A DNA stretch of 39,318 nucleotides from contig QIKW01000166.1 in NCBI GenBank assembly GCA_003231975.1, positions 1-39,318 of the forward strand, in the 5' to 3' direction. The notes under the pieces were generated by a model. The model was given only the letters and a program-made list of their open reading frames with translations, ran no database searches and was not told the origin of the DNA. Below, one piece after another: positions 15,972-24,083 of this stretch. This DNA comes from Acidimicrobiia bacterium. Lineage in GTDB: Bacteria > Actinomycetota > Acidimicrobiia > Acidimicrobiales > SZUA-35. Every line of letters begins with the position of its first letter. Positions within the stretch are counted from its first letter, which is position 1. A program made the translations under genes and the position numbers.

Positions 15972-16084
15972 CCTAAGGAGCCTCGCGAATAGGAGGAGGA
16001 CTCGATTGGCTGATTCGCCTCGCTGACTCGGCGAACAACGAACTATCACATTGGTCGGTGCGCCTATCGGCGCTCCTCGTAAGG
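15972..16084 (+). repeat. Structured dispersed repeat, copy A (candidate ncRNA, 3' UTR element or MITE)
   Basis: This stretch is nearly the same as the minus strand of 34050-33941: about 85-90% identical by eye with one or two short gaps. Conserved hairpins are TTCGCC/GGCGAA (16014-16019 with 16030-16035) and GCGCC/GGCGC (16060-16064 with 16069-16073). A long-range stem pairs AGGAGGAG (15991-15998) with the segment at 16073-16080. One pair in it is G-C in copy B but A-T here, a compensating change. The 3' segment can instead pair with GGAGC at 15977-15981, also compensated. It lies after the SDR stop and ends 13 bp before the site-2 protease start. Confidence 0.7.
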
Positions 16085-16097
16085 CACACTGAACCGC

Positions 16098-17321
16098 GTG
16101 CGCGACTCACTTAGGCTCGGCCGGATCAGCGGCATCCCCATTGGGGTCAACTGGAGCATCATCGCCGTGGCGCTCTACCTGATGGGCTCGCTGGCCTACG
16201 TTGCGCTCCCCCGCTGGTTTCCAAGCGCGGAACTGAACGCCAGGCTGATCGTAAGCGCCGCGGCCACGCTCTTGTTCTTCGTTTCGATCCTGGGCCACGA
16301 ACTCGGCCACGCTTTCCTGGCTCGGCGTCACGGGGTCGGGGTTGACGGCATCACGCTGTGGCTGTTGGGAGGGATCGCCCGGCTCCGCAGCCAGGCTCCA
16401 ACCCCAGCAGCCGAATTCCAGATCGCCATCGCCGGGCCCGCGGTGAGCCTCCTTCTTGTGTTCGCCTTCGCCGGATCGTCATTGCTTTTCGACCGGTACA
16501 GCGCCTGGCCTCTGGCGGCGGCAGCTTTCGGATGGCTGGCGCTGGTGAACCTGTTGCTGGCGGTCAGCAACCTGGTGCCTGCTGCCCCGCTTGATGGGGG
16601 CCGAGTGTTGACGGCCATCCTCTGGAAGCGCAATGGGGACCCAGACCGATCGCGAGTTCTTTCAGCAAGGGCTGGCTTGATTTTGGGCGCCGCTCTCTTC
16701 TTCGGATTCATCGCCGGTTTCTTTCTCTCATCTCGGATTGCCATTTGGTGGGCGGTGCTAGGGGCAGGAACCGGCATTTTCCTGGCCCACGCTGCGGTCG
16801 GTGAGATCCGGAACGCCGTTGTGCGGGGCCGCCTCCGAGCCGCGTTGGCAGGCTCGGTGATGGCCAAGCATCCACCGCCGGTGCCAGACTCGCTAACCGC
16901 CCAGCAATTCTTGGATTGGACAGGCTCGAATGGGGGCCAGGTTGCCTGCCCGGTTGTGCGCTGGGATCAAGAACCGATCGGCTACATCGCACCCGCTCCA
17001 TTGAGAGCCCTCTCCGATTCCCAGCGGAGCTGGACCACAGTTACCGAGTTGATGACCCCCGCGCCAATGGTTGACCGGGCTTGGGTGAATGAGTCGGTGC
17101 AAGAGGTGCTTCAGCGGCTCGAGGTTGGCCGTCAAGAATTGGTTGTGCTTCACGACCCGACCAATGGGTCTCCGGTTGGCACAATAACCCGCTCTCAGAT
17201 TGAGCACTTGTTTGTGCCGCCAACCGTGTGGGGCACCGAGCGCAAGGCCCCACCAACGGCGGAAGTCGAAGGTCACCCAGCCGACCTTCGGGGACCAAGA
17301 GCGCTGAAACCGCTTGGCTAG
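16098..17321 (+). CDS. M50 site-2 protease family zinc metalloprotease with C-terminal CBS-like region
   Basis: A 407-residue intramembrane protease. HELGH (67-71) lies in a membrane segment with the zinc histidines and catalytic glutamate. NLVPAAPLDGGRVL (D166) supplies the third ligand. About six hydrophobic segments cover residues 18-235. The C-terminus (about 300-375) resembles a CBS domain (TELMTPAPMVDRAWVNESVQ, then TNGSPVGTITRSQIEHLF), as in Rip3-like actinobacterial enzymes. Members cut membrane-bound anti-sigma factors or similar regulators; no obvious substrate is adjacent. The GTG start follows CACACT by 7 nt. The AI-2E-type permease gene follows 18 bp later. Confidence 0.87.
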   Translation: MRDSLRLGRISGIPIGVNWSIIAVALYLMGSLAYVALPRWFPSAELNARLIVSAAATLLFFVSILGHELGHAFLARRHGVGVDGITLWLLGGIARLRSQAPTPAAEFQIAIAGPAVSLLLVFAFAGSSLLFDRYSAWPLAAAAFGWLALVNLLLAVSNLVPAAPLDGGRVLTAILWKRNGDPDRSRVLSARAGLILGAALFFGFIAGFFLSSRIAIWWAVLGAGTGIFLAHAAVGEIRNAVVRGRLRAALAGSVMAKHPPPVPDSLTAQQFLDWTGSNGGQVACPVVRWDQEPIGYIAPAPLRALSDSQRSWTTVTELMTPAPMVDRAWVNESVQEVLQRLEVGRQELVVLHDPTNGSPVGTITRSQIEHLFVPPTVWGTERKAPPTAEVEGHPADLRGPRALKPLG

Positions 17322-17325
17322 CGCT

Positions 17326-17331
17326 TATTGT
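17326..17331 (+). promoter_or_regulatory. -10 element of the AI-2E-type permease gene
   Basis: TATTGT ends 8 nt before the GTG at 17340, in the gap after the protease stop. This favours GTG 17340 over a TTG at 17328, which would overlap the hexamer. Confidence 0.4.
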
Positions 17332-17339
17332 TCGGTCTG

Positions 17340-18491
17340 GTGACCGACCAAGCTCCAAGTCAGGCCGCTCCGGCCATCAGCGAGGACGAACCTCCTGAGA
17401 AGTCTGCGGTGGTTCCGCCGTGGGTGAGGAAGTCCATTTATCTGTGGTGGGGTGTGTTCGTTGGACTGTGGGCGGCGTTGATCGTTGTCCGCCAACTGCG
17501 TGGCCTTCTGGTTCAGCTCACGCTCGCGCTGTTCTTGTCCTTCGCCCTCGAACCGCTGGTAAACCGGCTTCAGCGCCGCGGCCTGAAGCGGGGCGCAGCC
17601 ACAGGCATCAGCCTCCTGGGGCTGATTGGTTCCGCCGCAGTCTTCGTCGGCCTCATGGGCCAATTGGTGGCAACGCAATTGACCGAACTGGTTGACGCCC
17701 TACCTGGCCACATTCGCACCGGCCAGACATGGCTGAACGACAGGCTCGGTCTGAACATCGAGGCCAATGACCTAATAGCTCAGGTCGAAGGGGGTCAACT
17801 CACCTCATATGCCAATGATCTTTCCCGCTATCTCCTCTCAATCGGATCTACAGTCGCTAGTCTCTTGTTCCAAACACTTACGGTTGGTCTTTTCACTTAT
17901 TACTTAACCGCCGATGGGCCAAGACTCAGAAGAATGATCTGCTCGCTTCTGCCCCCTGCCCGACAGGTTGAAGTGCTTCGAGTTTGGGAGCTGGCAATTG
18001 ACAAGACCGGTGCCTACATCTCCTCCCGAATGATCCTTGGTGTGATGTCTGCGGTTTTCCACTGGATTGTGTTTCTGGTGCTTGGCTTGCCGTCGCCGGT
18101 TGCCCTTGCGATCTGGGTTGGGGTCATCTCGCAGTTCATCCCAACCCTTGGCACCTACCTTGCCGGAATACTTCCCGCCATCGTTGCCATCGGGATTAGC
18201 CCGATCACGATGATGTGGGTTCTCATTGCCGTGATCGCCTACCAGCAGGTCGAAAACTACCTGTTGCAGCCACGAATCACGGCCCAAACACTTGACCTCC
18301 ACCCGGCCGTTGCCATCGGGGCGGTTCTCGCAGGGACCAGTCTTTTCGGCGCCCCTGGCGCCCTGCTTGCCCTTCCCGTTGTTGCAACCGCCGGTGGCTT
18401 TGTTTCGGCCTACGTGGAACGACATCCCTTGGTTGAGAGTCGTTTGGTTGATGACCCCCAGATTGGCGCGAAAGACGAGCAGACAGACTAG
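17340..18491 (+). CDS. AI-2E family transporter/permease
   Basis: A 383-residue integral membrane protein of the AI-2E transporter (TqsA/YdiK-like) family. Helices flank a central soluble segment (residues about 110-155, QLTELVDALPGHIRTGQTWL). The conserved SVMSA-like helix SRMILGVMSAVFHWIVFLVL, the IWVGVISQFIPTLGTYLAGI segment and YQQVENYLLQPRI are diagnostic. The family name reflects a proposed role in AI-2 export; other members move ions or small molecules, so the substrate is unknown. GTG 17340 is preferred over TTG 17328. A 28-bp perfect palindrome starts 18 nt after its stop. Confidence 0.87.
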   Translation: MTDQAPSQAAPAISEDEPPEKSAVVPPWVRKSIYLWWGVFVGLWAALIVVRQLRGLLVQLTLALFLSFALEPLVNRLQRRGLKRGAATGISLLGLIGSAAVFVGLMGQLVATQLTELVDALPGHIRTGQTWLNDRLGLNIEANDLIAQVEGGQLTSYANDLSRYLLSIGSTVASLLFQTLTVGLFTYYLTADGPRLRRMICSLLPPARQVEVLRVWELAIDKTGAYISSRMILGVMSAVFHWIVFLVLGLPSPVALAIWVGVISQFIPTLGTYLAGILPAIVAIGISPITMMWVLIAVIAYQQVENYLLQPRITAQTLDLHPAVAIGAVLAGTSLFGAPGALLALPVVATAGGFVSAYVERHPLVESRLVDDPQIGAKDEQTD

Positions 18492-18508
18492 TGCTGCCTG
18501 CGATGGCC

Positions 18509-18536
18509 AACTATCAACCGAATTCGGTTGATAGTT
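18509..18536. terminator. 28-bp perfect palindrome downstream of the permease gene
   Basis: The 28 bases are exactly self-complementary, with arms beginning AACTATCAACCG and a central GAATTC. It would form a long hairpin 18 nt after the permease stop. No U-tract follows, so it may be a hairpin-only terminator as described for some actinobacteria, or an operator for a dimeric regulator ahead of the glutaredoxin gene. Confidence 0.55.
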
Positions 18537-18607
18537 CAAGAAAAGCTCAAGAAGATCTTGCACCAACCAACAAAACGCTGAAATGCAATATAGGGAAACA
18601 TACCCAC

Positions 18608-18637
18608 ATGGAAGATCGCACGCCGTTTGCGGGTTGA
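18608..18637 (+). CDS. Possible 9-residue leader peptide upstream of the glutaredoxin-like gene
   Basis: An ATG at 18608 opens a nine-codon frame (MEDRTPFAG, stop at 18635-18637) ending 7 nt before the glutaredoxin ATG at 18645. AAACAT ends 6 nt before this ATG, so it could be translated as a leaderless upstream ORF. It contains no cysteine or obvious stall codons. It may be chance. Confidence 0.2.
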   Translation: MEDRTPFAG

Positions 18638-18644
18638 CCAGAGC

Positions 18645-19013
18645 ATGACGGCACCACAAGATCCTTCCAATGACATCAACAACGATGTCATTGGAGGCAT
18701 CATAGAGTTCTACTGGAGGCCTGGATGCCCGTTCTGCATGAGGCTCGAACGTGGTCTCAAGCGGGCCGGGATCCCTCTGGTGAAGCGAAACATTTGGGCC
18801 GAACCCGAGGCAGCGGCGTTCGTTCGCTCGGTGGCCGGAGGCAACGAAACCGTGCCGACGGTTAAGATAGGATCAACGTCGCTGGTTAATCCTTCTGTAA
18901 CCAAGGTTACAGAAACAATCGCTCATGAACTGCCAACTCTTGCCGACGCTATGACAGAGGATGCACAACCAGTTACTATCGGCAAGTTGCTGAAGCGCCT
19001 GTTAGCTGGTTGA
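18645..19013 (+). CDS. Glutaredoxin-like (mycoredoxin-type) thiol-disulfide protein
   Basis: About 122 residues. The thioredoxin-fold start IIEFYWRPGCPFCMRLERGL has a CPFC active site. GNETVPTVKIG contains the cis-proline TVP motif that follows in glutaredoxins. In actinobacteria such proteins usually reduce mycothiol mixed disulfides, which fits the mycothiol-dependent enzyme at 1115, but this is inference. The C-terminal part (about 85-122) is an extra helix pair not needed for the fold. A TTG at 18627 would add six residues and has no better signal. A terminator hairpin follows directly. Confidence 0.8.
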   Translation: MTAPQDPSNDINNDVIGGIIEFYWRPGCPFCMRLERGLKRAGIPLVKRNIWAEPEAAAFVRSVAGGNETVPTVKIGSTSLVNPSVTKVTETIAHELPTLADAMTEDAQPVTIGKLLKRLLAG

Positions 19014-19022
19014 ATCAGCCTC

Positions 19023-19044
19023 ACGGATCTGTGATCCGTATTTT
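19023..19044 (+). terminator. Rho-independent terminator after the glutaredoxin-like gene
   Basis: ACGGATC (19023-19029) pairs perfectly with GATCCGT (19033-19039) around a TGT loop and is followed by ATTTT. It lies 9 nt after the stop codon. Confidence 0.75.
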
Positions 19045-19112
19045 CAGTCCCTGCCGGCTCGAAAGAGTTGAAAGGGGTACCGCCGCAATTTGAGAAGAGA
19101 GTGAGACGACCG

Positions 19113-19352
19113 ATGTCTGAAGACGCCGGACGTAAGGCATTGCATGCCTATGTCAGTGATGATGCCCACGAGCAGTGGCACGGGTTCGCCGCAGAGCAAG
19201 GAGTCAGCGTTAGCGCTGTTCTTGAAGCTCTGGCTCCCGAGCTTGACCTCGACGGGCAGCCCGACACTACGGACCTCCACGAGAGGCTGACCGCAGTGGT
19301 CAAGGCTGCTCGGCGAATCGACGCCCAACGGCGCCGTCGTAGGGGCCGCTAG
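19113..19352 (+). CDS. Small ribbon-helix-helix-like protein of unknown role
   Basis: A 79-residue protein from the ATG at 19113. The segment ALHAYVSDDAHEQWHGFAAE followed by QGVSVSAVLEALAPEL has the strand-helix-helix spacing of Arc/CopG-like DNA-binding proteins, and the end is strongly basic (AARRIDAQRRRRRGR). It may bind DNA; no target or partner is visible and no toxin gene is next to it. An alternative start at 19068 adds 15 residues. A strong hairpin follows about 57 bp downstream and parC lies beyond it. Confidence 0.6.
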   Translation: MSEDAGRKALHAYVSDDAHEQWHGFAAEQGVSVSAVLEALAPELDLDGQPDTTDLHERLTAVVKAARRIDAQRRRRRGR

Positions 19353-19409
19353 CCACAAACGTAAGTCAAACGCATCGACGCAACGCAGCGTCAAAATGTG
19401 AAGGCCACC

Positions 19410-19450
19410 GGCCGAGCGAAGCGGAACTTGAGGGGTTCTGTCGCTCGGCC
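19410..19450 (+). terminator. Long two-part hairpin between the small protein gene and parC
   Basis: GGCCGAGCG (19410-19418) pairs with CGCTCGGCC (19442-19450). Inside, CGGAAC pairs with GTTCTG with one G-U pair, around a 7-nt loop. No U-tract follows. It may end the upstream transcript or lie in a longer parC leader; a smaller GACGC/GCGTC hairpin is just upstream at 19377-19392. Confidence 0.45.
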
Positions 19451-19507
19451 GAGCCGCGCCAGGGGCCATCTGGCTGAGCCCTCCCCGCTCTGTCACACCA
19501 GCCTCAG

Positions 19508-19513
19508 TAGAAT
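19508..19513 (+). promoter_or_regulatory. Probable -10 element of the parC-parE operon
   Basis: TAGAAT lies 32 nt before the TTG start at 19546, and AAGGGAGAA (19532-19540) is a good Shine-Dalgarno sequence in between. This gene therefore looks leadered, unlike many neighbours. Confidence 0.45.
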
Positions 19514-19545
19514 GGCGGGCATCGCTGAGCTAAGGGAGAATCGTT

Positions 19546-21960
19546 TTGGCGTCACAGGGTGAGCTGTTGCCGTTTGCTCGCGAGGTAATCGATGTCCCGG
19601 TCTCTGAAGAGCTCGGCGAGTCTTTCCTTGCCTACTCGCTCTCGGTCATTCAGTCCAGGGCCATCCCTGATGTTCGGGACGGGTTGAAGCCGGTGCAGCG
19701 CCGCATTCTCCACGCAATGCGCGAGATGCGCCTGTTCCCAGACCGACCCCACCGCAAGTGTGCAGGCGTTGTCGGCGAAGTGATGGGCAAATACCACCCT
19801 CACGGAGACGGAGCCATATACGACGCACTAGTTCGCCTCGGCCAAGACTTCTCAAAGCCGGTGAAACTGATCCACCCGCAGGGCAACTTCGGCAGCCTCG
19901 ACGACCCACCGGCAGCCATGCGCTACACCGAGGCAAGGCTCAGTGACGCCGCCATCGATCTCCTGGCCGAAATAGACGAAGAGACAGTTCAATTCCGGCC
20001 AACTTATGACGGCCAGAACACCGAGCCCGAATGCCTGCCAGCTCTGTTGCCAAACCTCCTGGTGAACGGCACCACCGGAATTGCGGTTGGGATGGCAACC
20101 AACATGCCAACCCACAACCTGGCCGAGGTGTATGAGGCCATCAAACTGGTCATGACCAAGCGGCGACCAAAACCAACCCTTGATGAGCTACGACAGGTAT
20201 TGCCAGGGCCCGATTTCCCCAGTGGGGGCATCCTGATCGACGACGGCATCCAGGACGCCTACGAATCGGGGCGGGGAGCCGTGAGGGTGCGAGCCAGCGC
20301 CGAGATCGTCGACATCACCCGGGCCCGAAAAGGCATTGTCGTCACCGAGCTGCCTTACATGGTTGGCGTTGAGCGGGTAGTGGCAAAGATCAAAGAACTG
20401 GTTCAAAACGGCAGGCTCACCGGTGTTGCCGATGTCAAGAACCTCAGCGACCACGCCTCGGGAATGCGGCTGGTGATCGAGTGCAAGGCGGGAATCGATC
20501 CAAACCTGCTACTGCAAAAGCTCTACCGGCTAACCCCGCTGGAGGAGACATTCGGCATCAACAACGTGGTGTTGGTTGACGGAGTGCCAACCTCACTTGG
20601 TTTGTACGACCTGTGCCTTCACTACATAACTCACCGGCTCGACATGGTGGTCAAGCGATCTCAGTTTCGCCTCCGACAAAGAACCGAACGGCTGCACAAG
20701 GTTGAGGGCTACATCATCTCGATCGACAACATCGACTTGGTCGTTCGAATCATTCGGAGCGCCCCTGATTCTGGAGCGGCGAGGTCTGGGTTGATGGAAC
20801 AACTCAACCTCACCGAGGTGCAGGCCGAGGCCATTCTGGAGCTTCGGCTTCGCAGGCTCACCGCGCTGGCATACGACGAGTTGGTTGCCGAGCGGGTCAC
20901 CCTGCTGGAAGAGATCGCCGACCTCCAGAAGATCCTGGCCTCAGAACAGCGGCAGCGCACCATTGTGATCAGGGAACTAGGTGAACTGGTCGAGCGCTAT
21001 GGGGTGCCACGTCGCACCCGCATTGTTGCCCCCTCCGAAATTCAGGTTCTGTCAGAGGCCGAAGACGCCGCTGCCGCTGAGTTGCCAGATGACCCTTGCC
21101 TGGTCAGCCTGTCGGCATCGGGCGTTGTTGGCAGGGAACCTCTTGGCACGTCACGGTCATACGCCGCTGGTCGCCACGACGTGATCGAAGCAGTGATGGT
21201 TGGCACCCTCAAGTCACACGTGCTGGCCATCACAACTTCGGGCAGGCTTTTGAAGGCAGCGGCGGCAGACCTGCCAGAAGTGGGTGGGCGCAGCAGAGGC
21301 AAGGACGCAGGCGAGGTGTTCGGGGCAGCCAGGGGCGAGTCGATCCTCACCATCCTGGCCGCTGACGGCCCAGAGCATCTGTTGGTTGTGTCTTCAGCCG
21401 GTGCCGCCAAACGAATTGAGCGTTCGGTTCTGGCTGAGCTAAGCGCTGGCAGGGCGGTGATGAAACTAGCCGACCGCCACAAGCTGGTTGCGGCCCGGCT
21501 GGTATCGGAAAACGACAACGTTGTCATCGTTACTTCCGATGCCCAAGCGTTGCGCACCCCGGTGAACGGCATCAGTGTGCAAGGCGCCGGTGCTCAAGGG
21601 GTGGCCGGAATGGCGCCGCGGGGTACCGCGAAAGTGCTTGCCGCCGGCCTTGCGCAGGAAGGTGGGGTGATCCTCACCGTCACCGACCTTGGCACGGTCA
21701 AGTCAACGGTGGTTGAAGAGGTGCCCGTTAAGGGCCGGGGAACCGGCGGGGTTCGACTCACCAAGTTCAAAGACGAAACCCGGCTTGACTACGCCTGGGT
21801 TGGCCTGCCAGAGCGAATCGTTGCCATCGTTGGCCAGCCGGGGGCTCCAACCAAGCCAGACAACACCCCCGAGCCGGTTGCTATAAAGCCAAGTCGCCGC
21901 GATGGCCCAAGTGTCTCAACCGCTCGCCGTATCCTCTCTGTTGGTTCGCTCCGCTGGTAA
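19546..21960 (+). CDS. parC: DNA topoisomerase IV subunit A-like protein (type IIA)
   Basis: An 804-residue type IIA topoisomerase A subunit. The catalytic region is present: GLKPVQRRILHAMREM, VVGEVMGKYHPHGDGAIYDA, and AMRYTEARL with the DNA-cleaving Tyr127. A beta-pinwheel-like C-terminal domain follows (VMVGTLKSHVLAITTSGRLL). No canonical QRRGGKG gyrase box is visible, which favours a decatenating ParC-type enzyme, as in the second type IIA enzyme of some actinobacteria. Position 89, equivalent to E. coli GyrA Ser83, is glycine, while the Asp87 equivalent (D93) is kept. The TTG start has a strong Shine-Dalgarno sequence. It is followed 26 bp later by the B subunit. Confidence 0.87.
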   Translation: MASQGELLPFAREVIDVPVSEELGESFLAYSLSVIQSRAIPDVRDGLKPVQRRILHAMREMRLFPDRPHRKCAGVVGEVMGKYHPHGDGAIYDALVRLGQDFSKPVKLIHPQGNFGSLDDPPAAMRYTEARLSDAAIDLLAEIDEETVQFRPTYDGQNTEPECLPALLPNLLVNGTTGIAVGMATNMPTHNLAEVYEAIKLVMTKRRPKPTLDELRQVLPGPDFPSGGILIDDGIQDAYESGRGAVRVRASAEIVDITRARKGIVVTELPYMVGVERVVAKIKELVQNGRLTGVADVKNLSDHASGMRLVIECKAGIDPNLLLQKLYRLTPLEETFGINNVVLVDGVPTSLGLYDLCLHYITHRLDMVVKRSQFRLRQRTERLHKVEGYIISIDNIDLVVRIIRSAPDSGAARSGLMEQLNLTEVQAEAILELRLRRLTALAYDELVAERVTLLEEIADLQKILASEQRQRTIVIRELGELVERYGVPRRTRIVAPSEIQVLSEAEDAAAAELPDDPCLVSLSASGVVGREPLGTSRSYAAGRHDVIEAVMVGTLKSHVLAITTSGRLLKAAAADLPEVGGRSRGKDAGEVFGAARGESILTILAADGPEHLLVVSSAGAAKRIERSVLAELSAGRAVMKLADRHKLVAARLVSENDNVVIVTSDAQALRTPVNGISVQGAGAQGVAGMAPRGTAKVLAAGLAQEGGVILTVTDLGTVKSTVVEEVPVKGRGTGGVRLTKFKDETRLDYAWVGLPERIVAIVGQPGAPTKPDNTPEPVAIKPSRRDGPSVSTARRILSVGSLRW

Positions 21961-21986
21961 CCCAGCGCCTACAAGACCTCCGGTAA

Positions 21987-24020
21987 ATGGCAAAGAAGAA
22001 AATCTCAGACAACTACGACGCATCGAAGATCCAGGTCCTGGAAGGGCTCGACGCGGTTCGCAAACGGCCCGGCATGTACATCGGCGGCACCGGCACTGAT
22101 GGCCTCCACCATCTTGTGTGGGAGATCATCGACAACTCGGTAGACGAGGCCGCGGCGGGGTTTGCCTCTCACATCGAAGTGGTGCTTCATCGCGACGGCT
22201 CGGTTGAGGTGTCAGACGACGGGCGCGGCATCCCGGTAGACAAAAAGCCAGATGGCCGCACCGCACTTGAGGTTGTGTTCACCGAGCTTCACGCTGGTGG
22301 CAAGTTTGGGTCTGGGGCATACAGCGCGTCTGGTGGCCTTCACGGCGTTGGCGCATCAGTTGTCAACGCGCTGGCTTCCAAGCTGGTTGCCGAGGTTGAC
22401 CGAGACGGAGCCACCTGGAGGTTGTGCTTCAGTGAGCGAGTTGCAGGCAACTATTTGAAGTCTGGGGCGTTCAAAGCAGGGGCGAAATTGCAAAAGGTCA
22501 AGCAGGTTCCTGCCTCTCGCACCGGCACCAGAATTCGCTACTGGCCCGATCTTGACGTGTTCGACAGCGAAGCCAGAATTGAGTACGACCGCATCAGAGA
22601 CCACGTGGCCCGTGTCTGCTTCCTGGTGCCTGGCCTCCACGTAAAATTGATTGACCGCCGCGGCCAGGGGCGCGAACCAGAAGAGTTCGTAGCCGCCGGG
22701 GGCCTGGCCGACTACGTCGACTATCTGTCAATTGGCGAGAACGTTACCGACATTGTTGTGATCCACGAGCAGGCAACCTTTGAAGAGAAGGTGCCAGTTG
22801 ACGGCAAGATGCAAACCGTCACCAGGGAATGCACCATCGATATTGCCTGCCGTTGGGTAAAGGGCTACGACACCACGGTTGTCAGCTTTGTGAACACCAT
22901 CCCAACTTCTGATGGCGGCACCCACGTGCAGGGTTTCGAGCGGGCGCTCACAAAGGTAGCCAACGAGCGCCTCCTGGCCGACACCAAGAAGCTTCGCAAG
23001 CTGGCAAAGGGCGGCAACGACAAGGCAACTCCGGTCGATGTTCAAGAGGGCTTGGTTGCCGCGGTGAAAGTCACCGTTCCCGAGCCCCAGTTCAAAGGCC
23101 AAACCAAGCAGGAGCTTGGCACGCCCGCGGTGCAGAAACTGGTGAACGAGGCAACGAGGACCGGGCTGGCCAACTGGGTAGACGGGGGCGGCCGCAAGGT
23201 CCAGATCAATGCCCTTCGAGAGAAGGTAATCCAGGCCATTCTGAACCGTGTTCTCTCAAAACAACAGCTCGAGGCCAGGCGCAAGGTTTCCAGCCTGTCT
23301 TCCAACGGCATGCCAGACAAGCTGGCAGACAGCCGCCTTCACGGCCCAGACAGCGAGCTCTTGATAGTTGAGGGAAATTCCGCCGCCGGACCGGCCAAGC
23401 AGGGCAGGAACTCTGAAACCATGGCCGTGTTGCCGCTGCGGGGCAAAGTAGTCAACGCGGGCAAGGCCAGCCTCAAACAAGTCGTTGATAACGCCGAGGC
23501 GCAAGCCCTGATCACCTCCATCGGAGCAGGCTCTGGCCGTGACTTCGATCTCAGCGCCTGCCGGTACGGCCGCATCATTATTCTGTGCGACGCCGACGTT
23601 GACGGCAGCCACATCCGCTGCCTGCTACTCACTTTGTTCTACCACCACATGAGGCCGCTGCTTGAGGCTGGGATGATCTACGCGGCCCAGCCGCCGCTGT
23701 TCGCGGTGAAACACAAAGGTGAGCTGGTCTATGCCTACTCCGACCCGGAACGAGCCCAGCTTCATGAGTCACTTGGGCTGTCGCCAGACAAAAGGTGGCA
23801 GCGATTCAAGGGCCTCGGTGAAATGAACGTGAACGAGCTGCGAGACTCCACCCTCGATCCCTCAACTCGGGTGCTCAAGCGGATGACAATGGCCGACGCC
23901 CACCAAGCGATGGAGGCGGCAAAACTGTTCGACATCCTCATGGGCAACGACGTTGCCACCCGCAAGAGCTACATCGTTGAGAACTCCACGCTGCTTAGCC
24001 CAGACCGGTTGGACGTCTAA
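21987..24020 (+). CDS. parE: DNA topoisomerase IV subunit B-like protein (type IIA)
   Basis: A 677-residue ATPase subunit. The GHKL ATPase motifs are WEIIDNSVDEA, SDDGRGIPV and GGLHGVGASVVNAL. A transducer region follows, then the Toprim domain (LLIVEGNSAAGPAKQGR, catalytic E462) with the metal-binding LCDADVDGSHI. The usual EGDSAGG is EGNSAAG: residue 464, equivalent to E. coli GyrB Asp426, is asparagine. The C-terminal QRFKGLGEMN is typical. Length fits GyrB/ParE without the E. coli GyrB insert. It forms an A-then-B operon with parC, opposite to the usual gyrB-gyrA order by dnaA. Confidence 0.88.
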   Translation: MAKKKISDNYDASKIQVLEGLDAVRKRPGMYIGGTGTDGLHHLVWEIIDNSVDEAAAGFASHIEVVLHRDGSVEVSDDGRGIPVDKKPDGRTALEVVFTELHAGGKFGSGAYSASGGLHGVGASVVNALASKLVAEVDRDGATWRLCFSERVAGNYLKSGAFKAGAKLQKVKQVPASRTGTRIRYWPDLDVFDSEARIEYDRIRDHVARVCFLVPGLHVKLIDRRGQGREPEEFVAAGGLADYVDYLSIGENVTDIVVIHEQATFEEKVPVDGKMQTVTRECTIDIACRWVKGYDTTVVSFVNTIPTSDGGTHVQGFERALTKVANERLLADTKKLRKLAKGGNDKATPVDVQEGLVAAVKVTVPEPQFKGQTKQELGTPAVQKLVNEATRTGLANWVDGGGRKVQINALREKVIQAILNRVLSKQQLEARRKVSSLSSNGMPDKLADSRLHGPDSELLIVEGNSAAGPAKQGRNSETMAVLPLRGKVVNAGKASLKQVVDNAEAQALITSIGAGSGRDFDLSACRYGRIIILCDADVDGSHIRCLLLTLFYHHMRPLLEAGMIYAAQPPLFAVKHKGELVYAYSDPERAQLHESLGLSPDKRWQRFKGLGEMNVNELRDSTLDPSTRVLKRMTMADAHQAMEAAKLFDILMGNDVATRKSYIVENSTLLSPDRLDV

Positions 24021-24083
24021 GCGATCACATTGGGTCGGCTACCGCCTCCCGGGCTCCGCCCATCCAACTCACCCGCAACTCGC

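Noticed and set aside
24022-24040. A third partial copy of the structured repeat after parE (TCACATTGGGTCGG)
   Set aside because: Only a 10-base run plus TCGG matches, with a gap and no hairpins or flanking similarity. Chance agreement in 39 kb is plausible.
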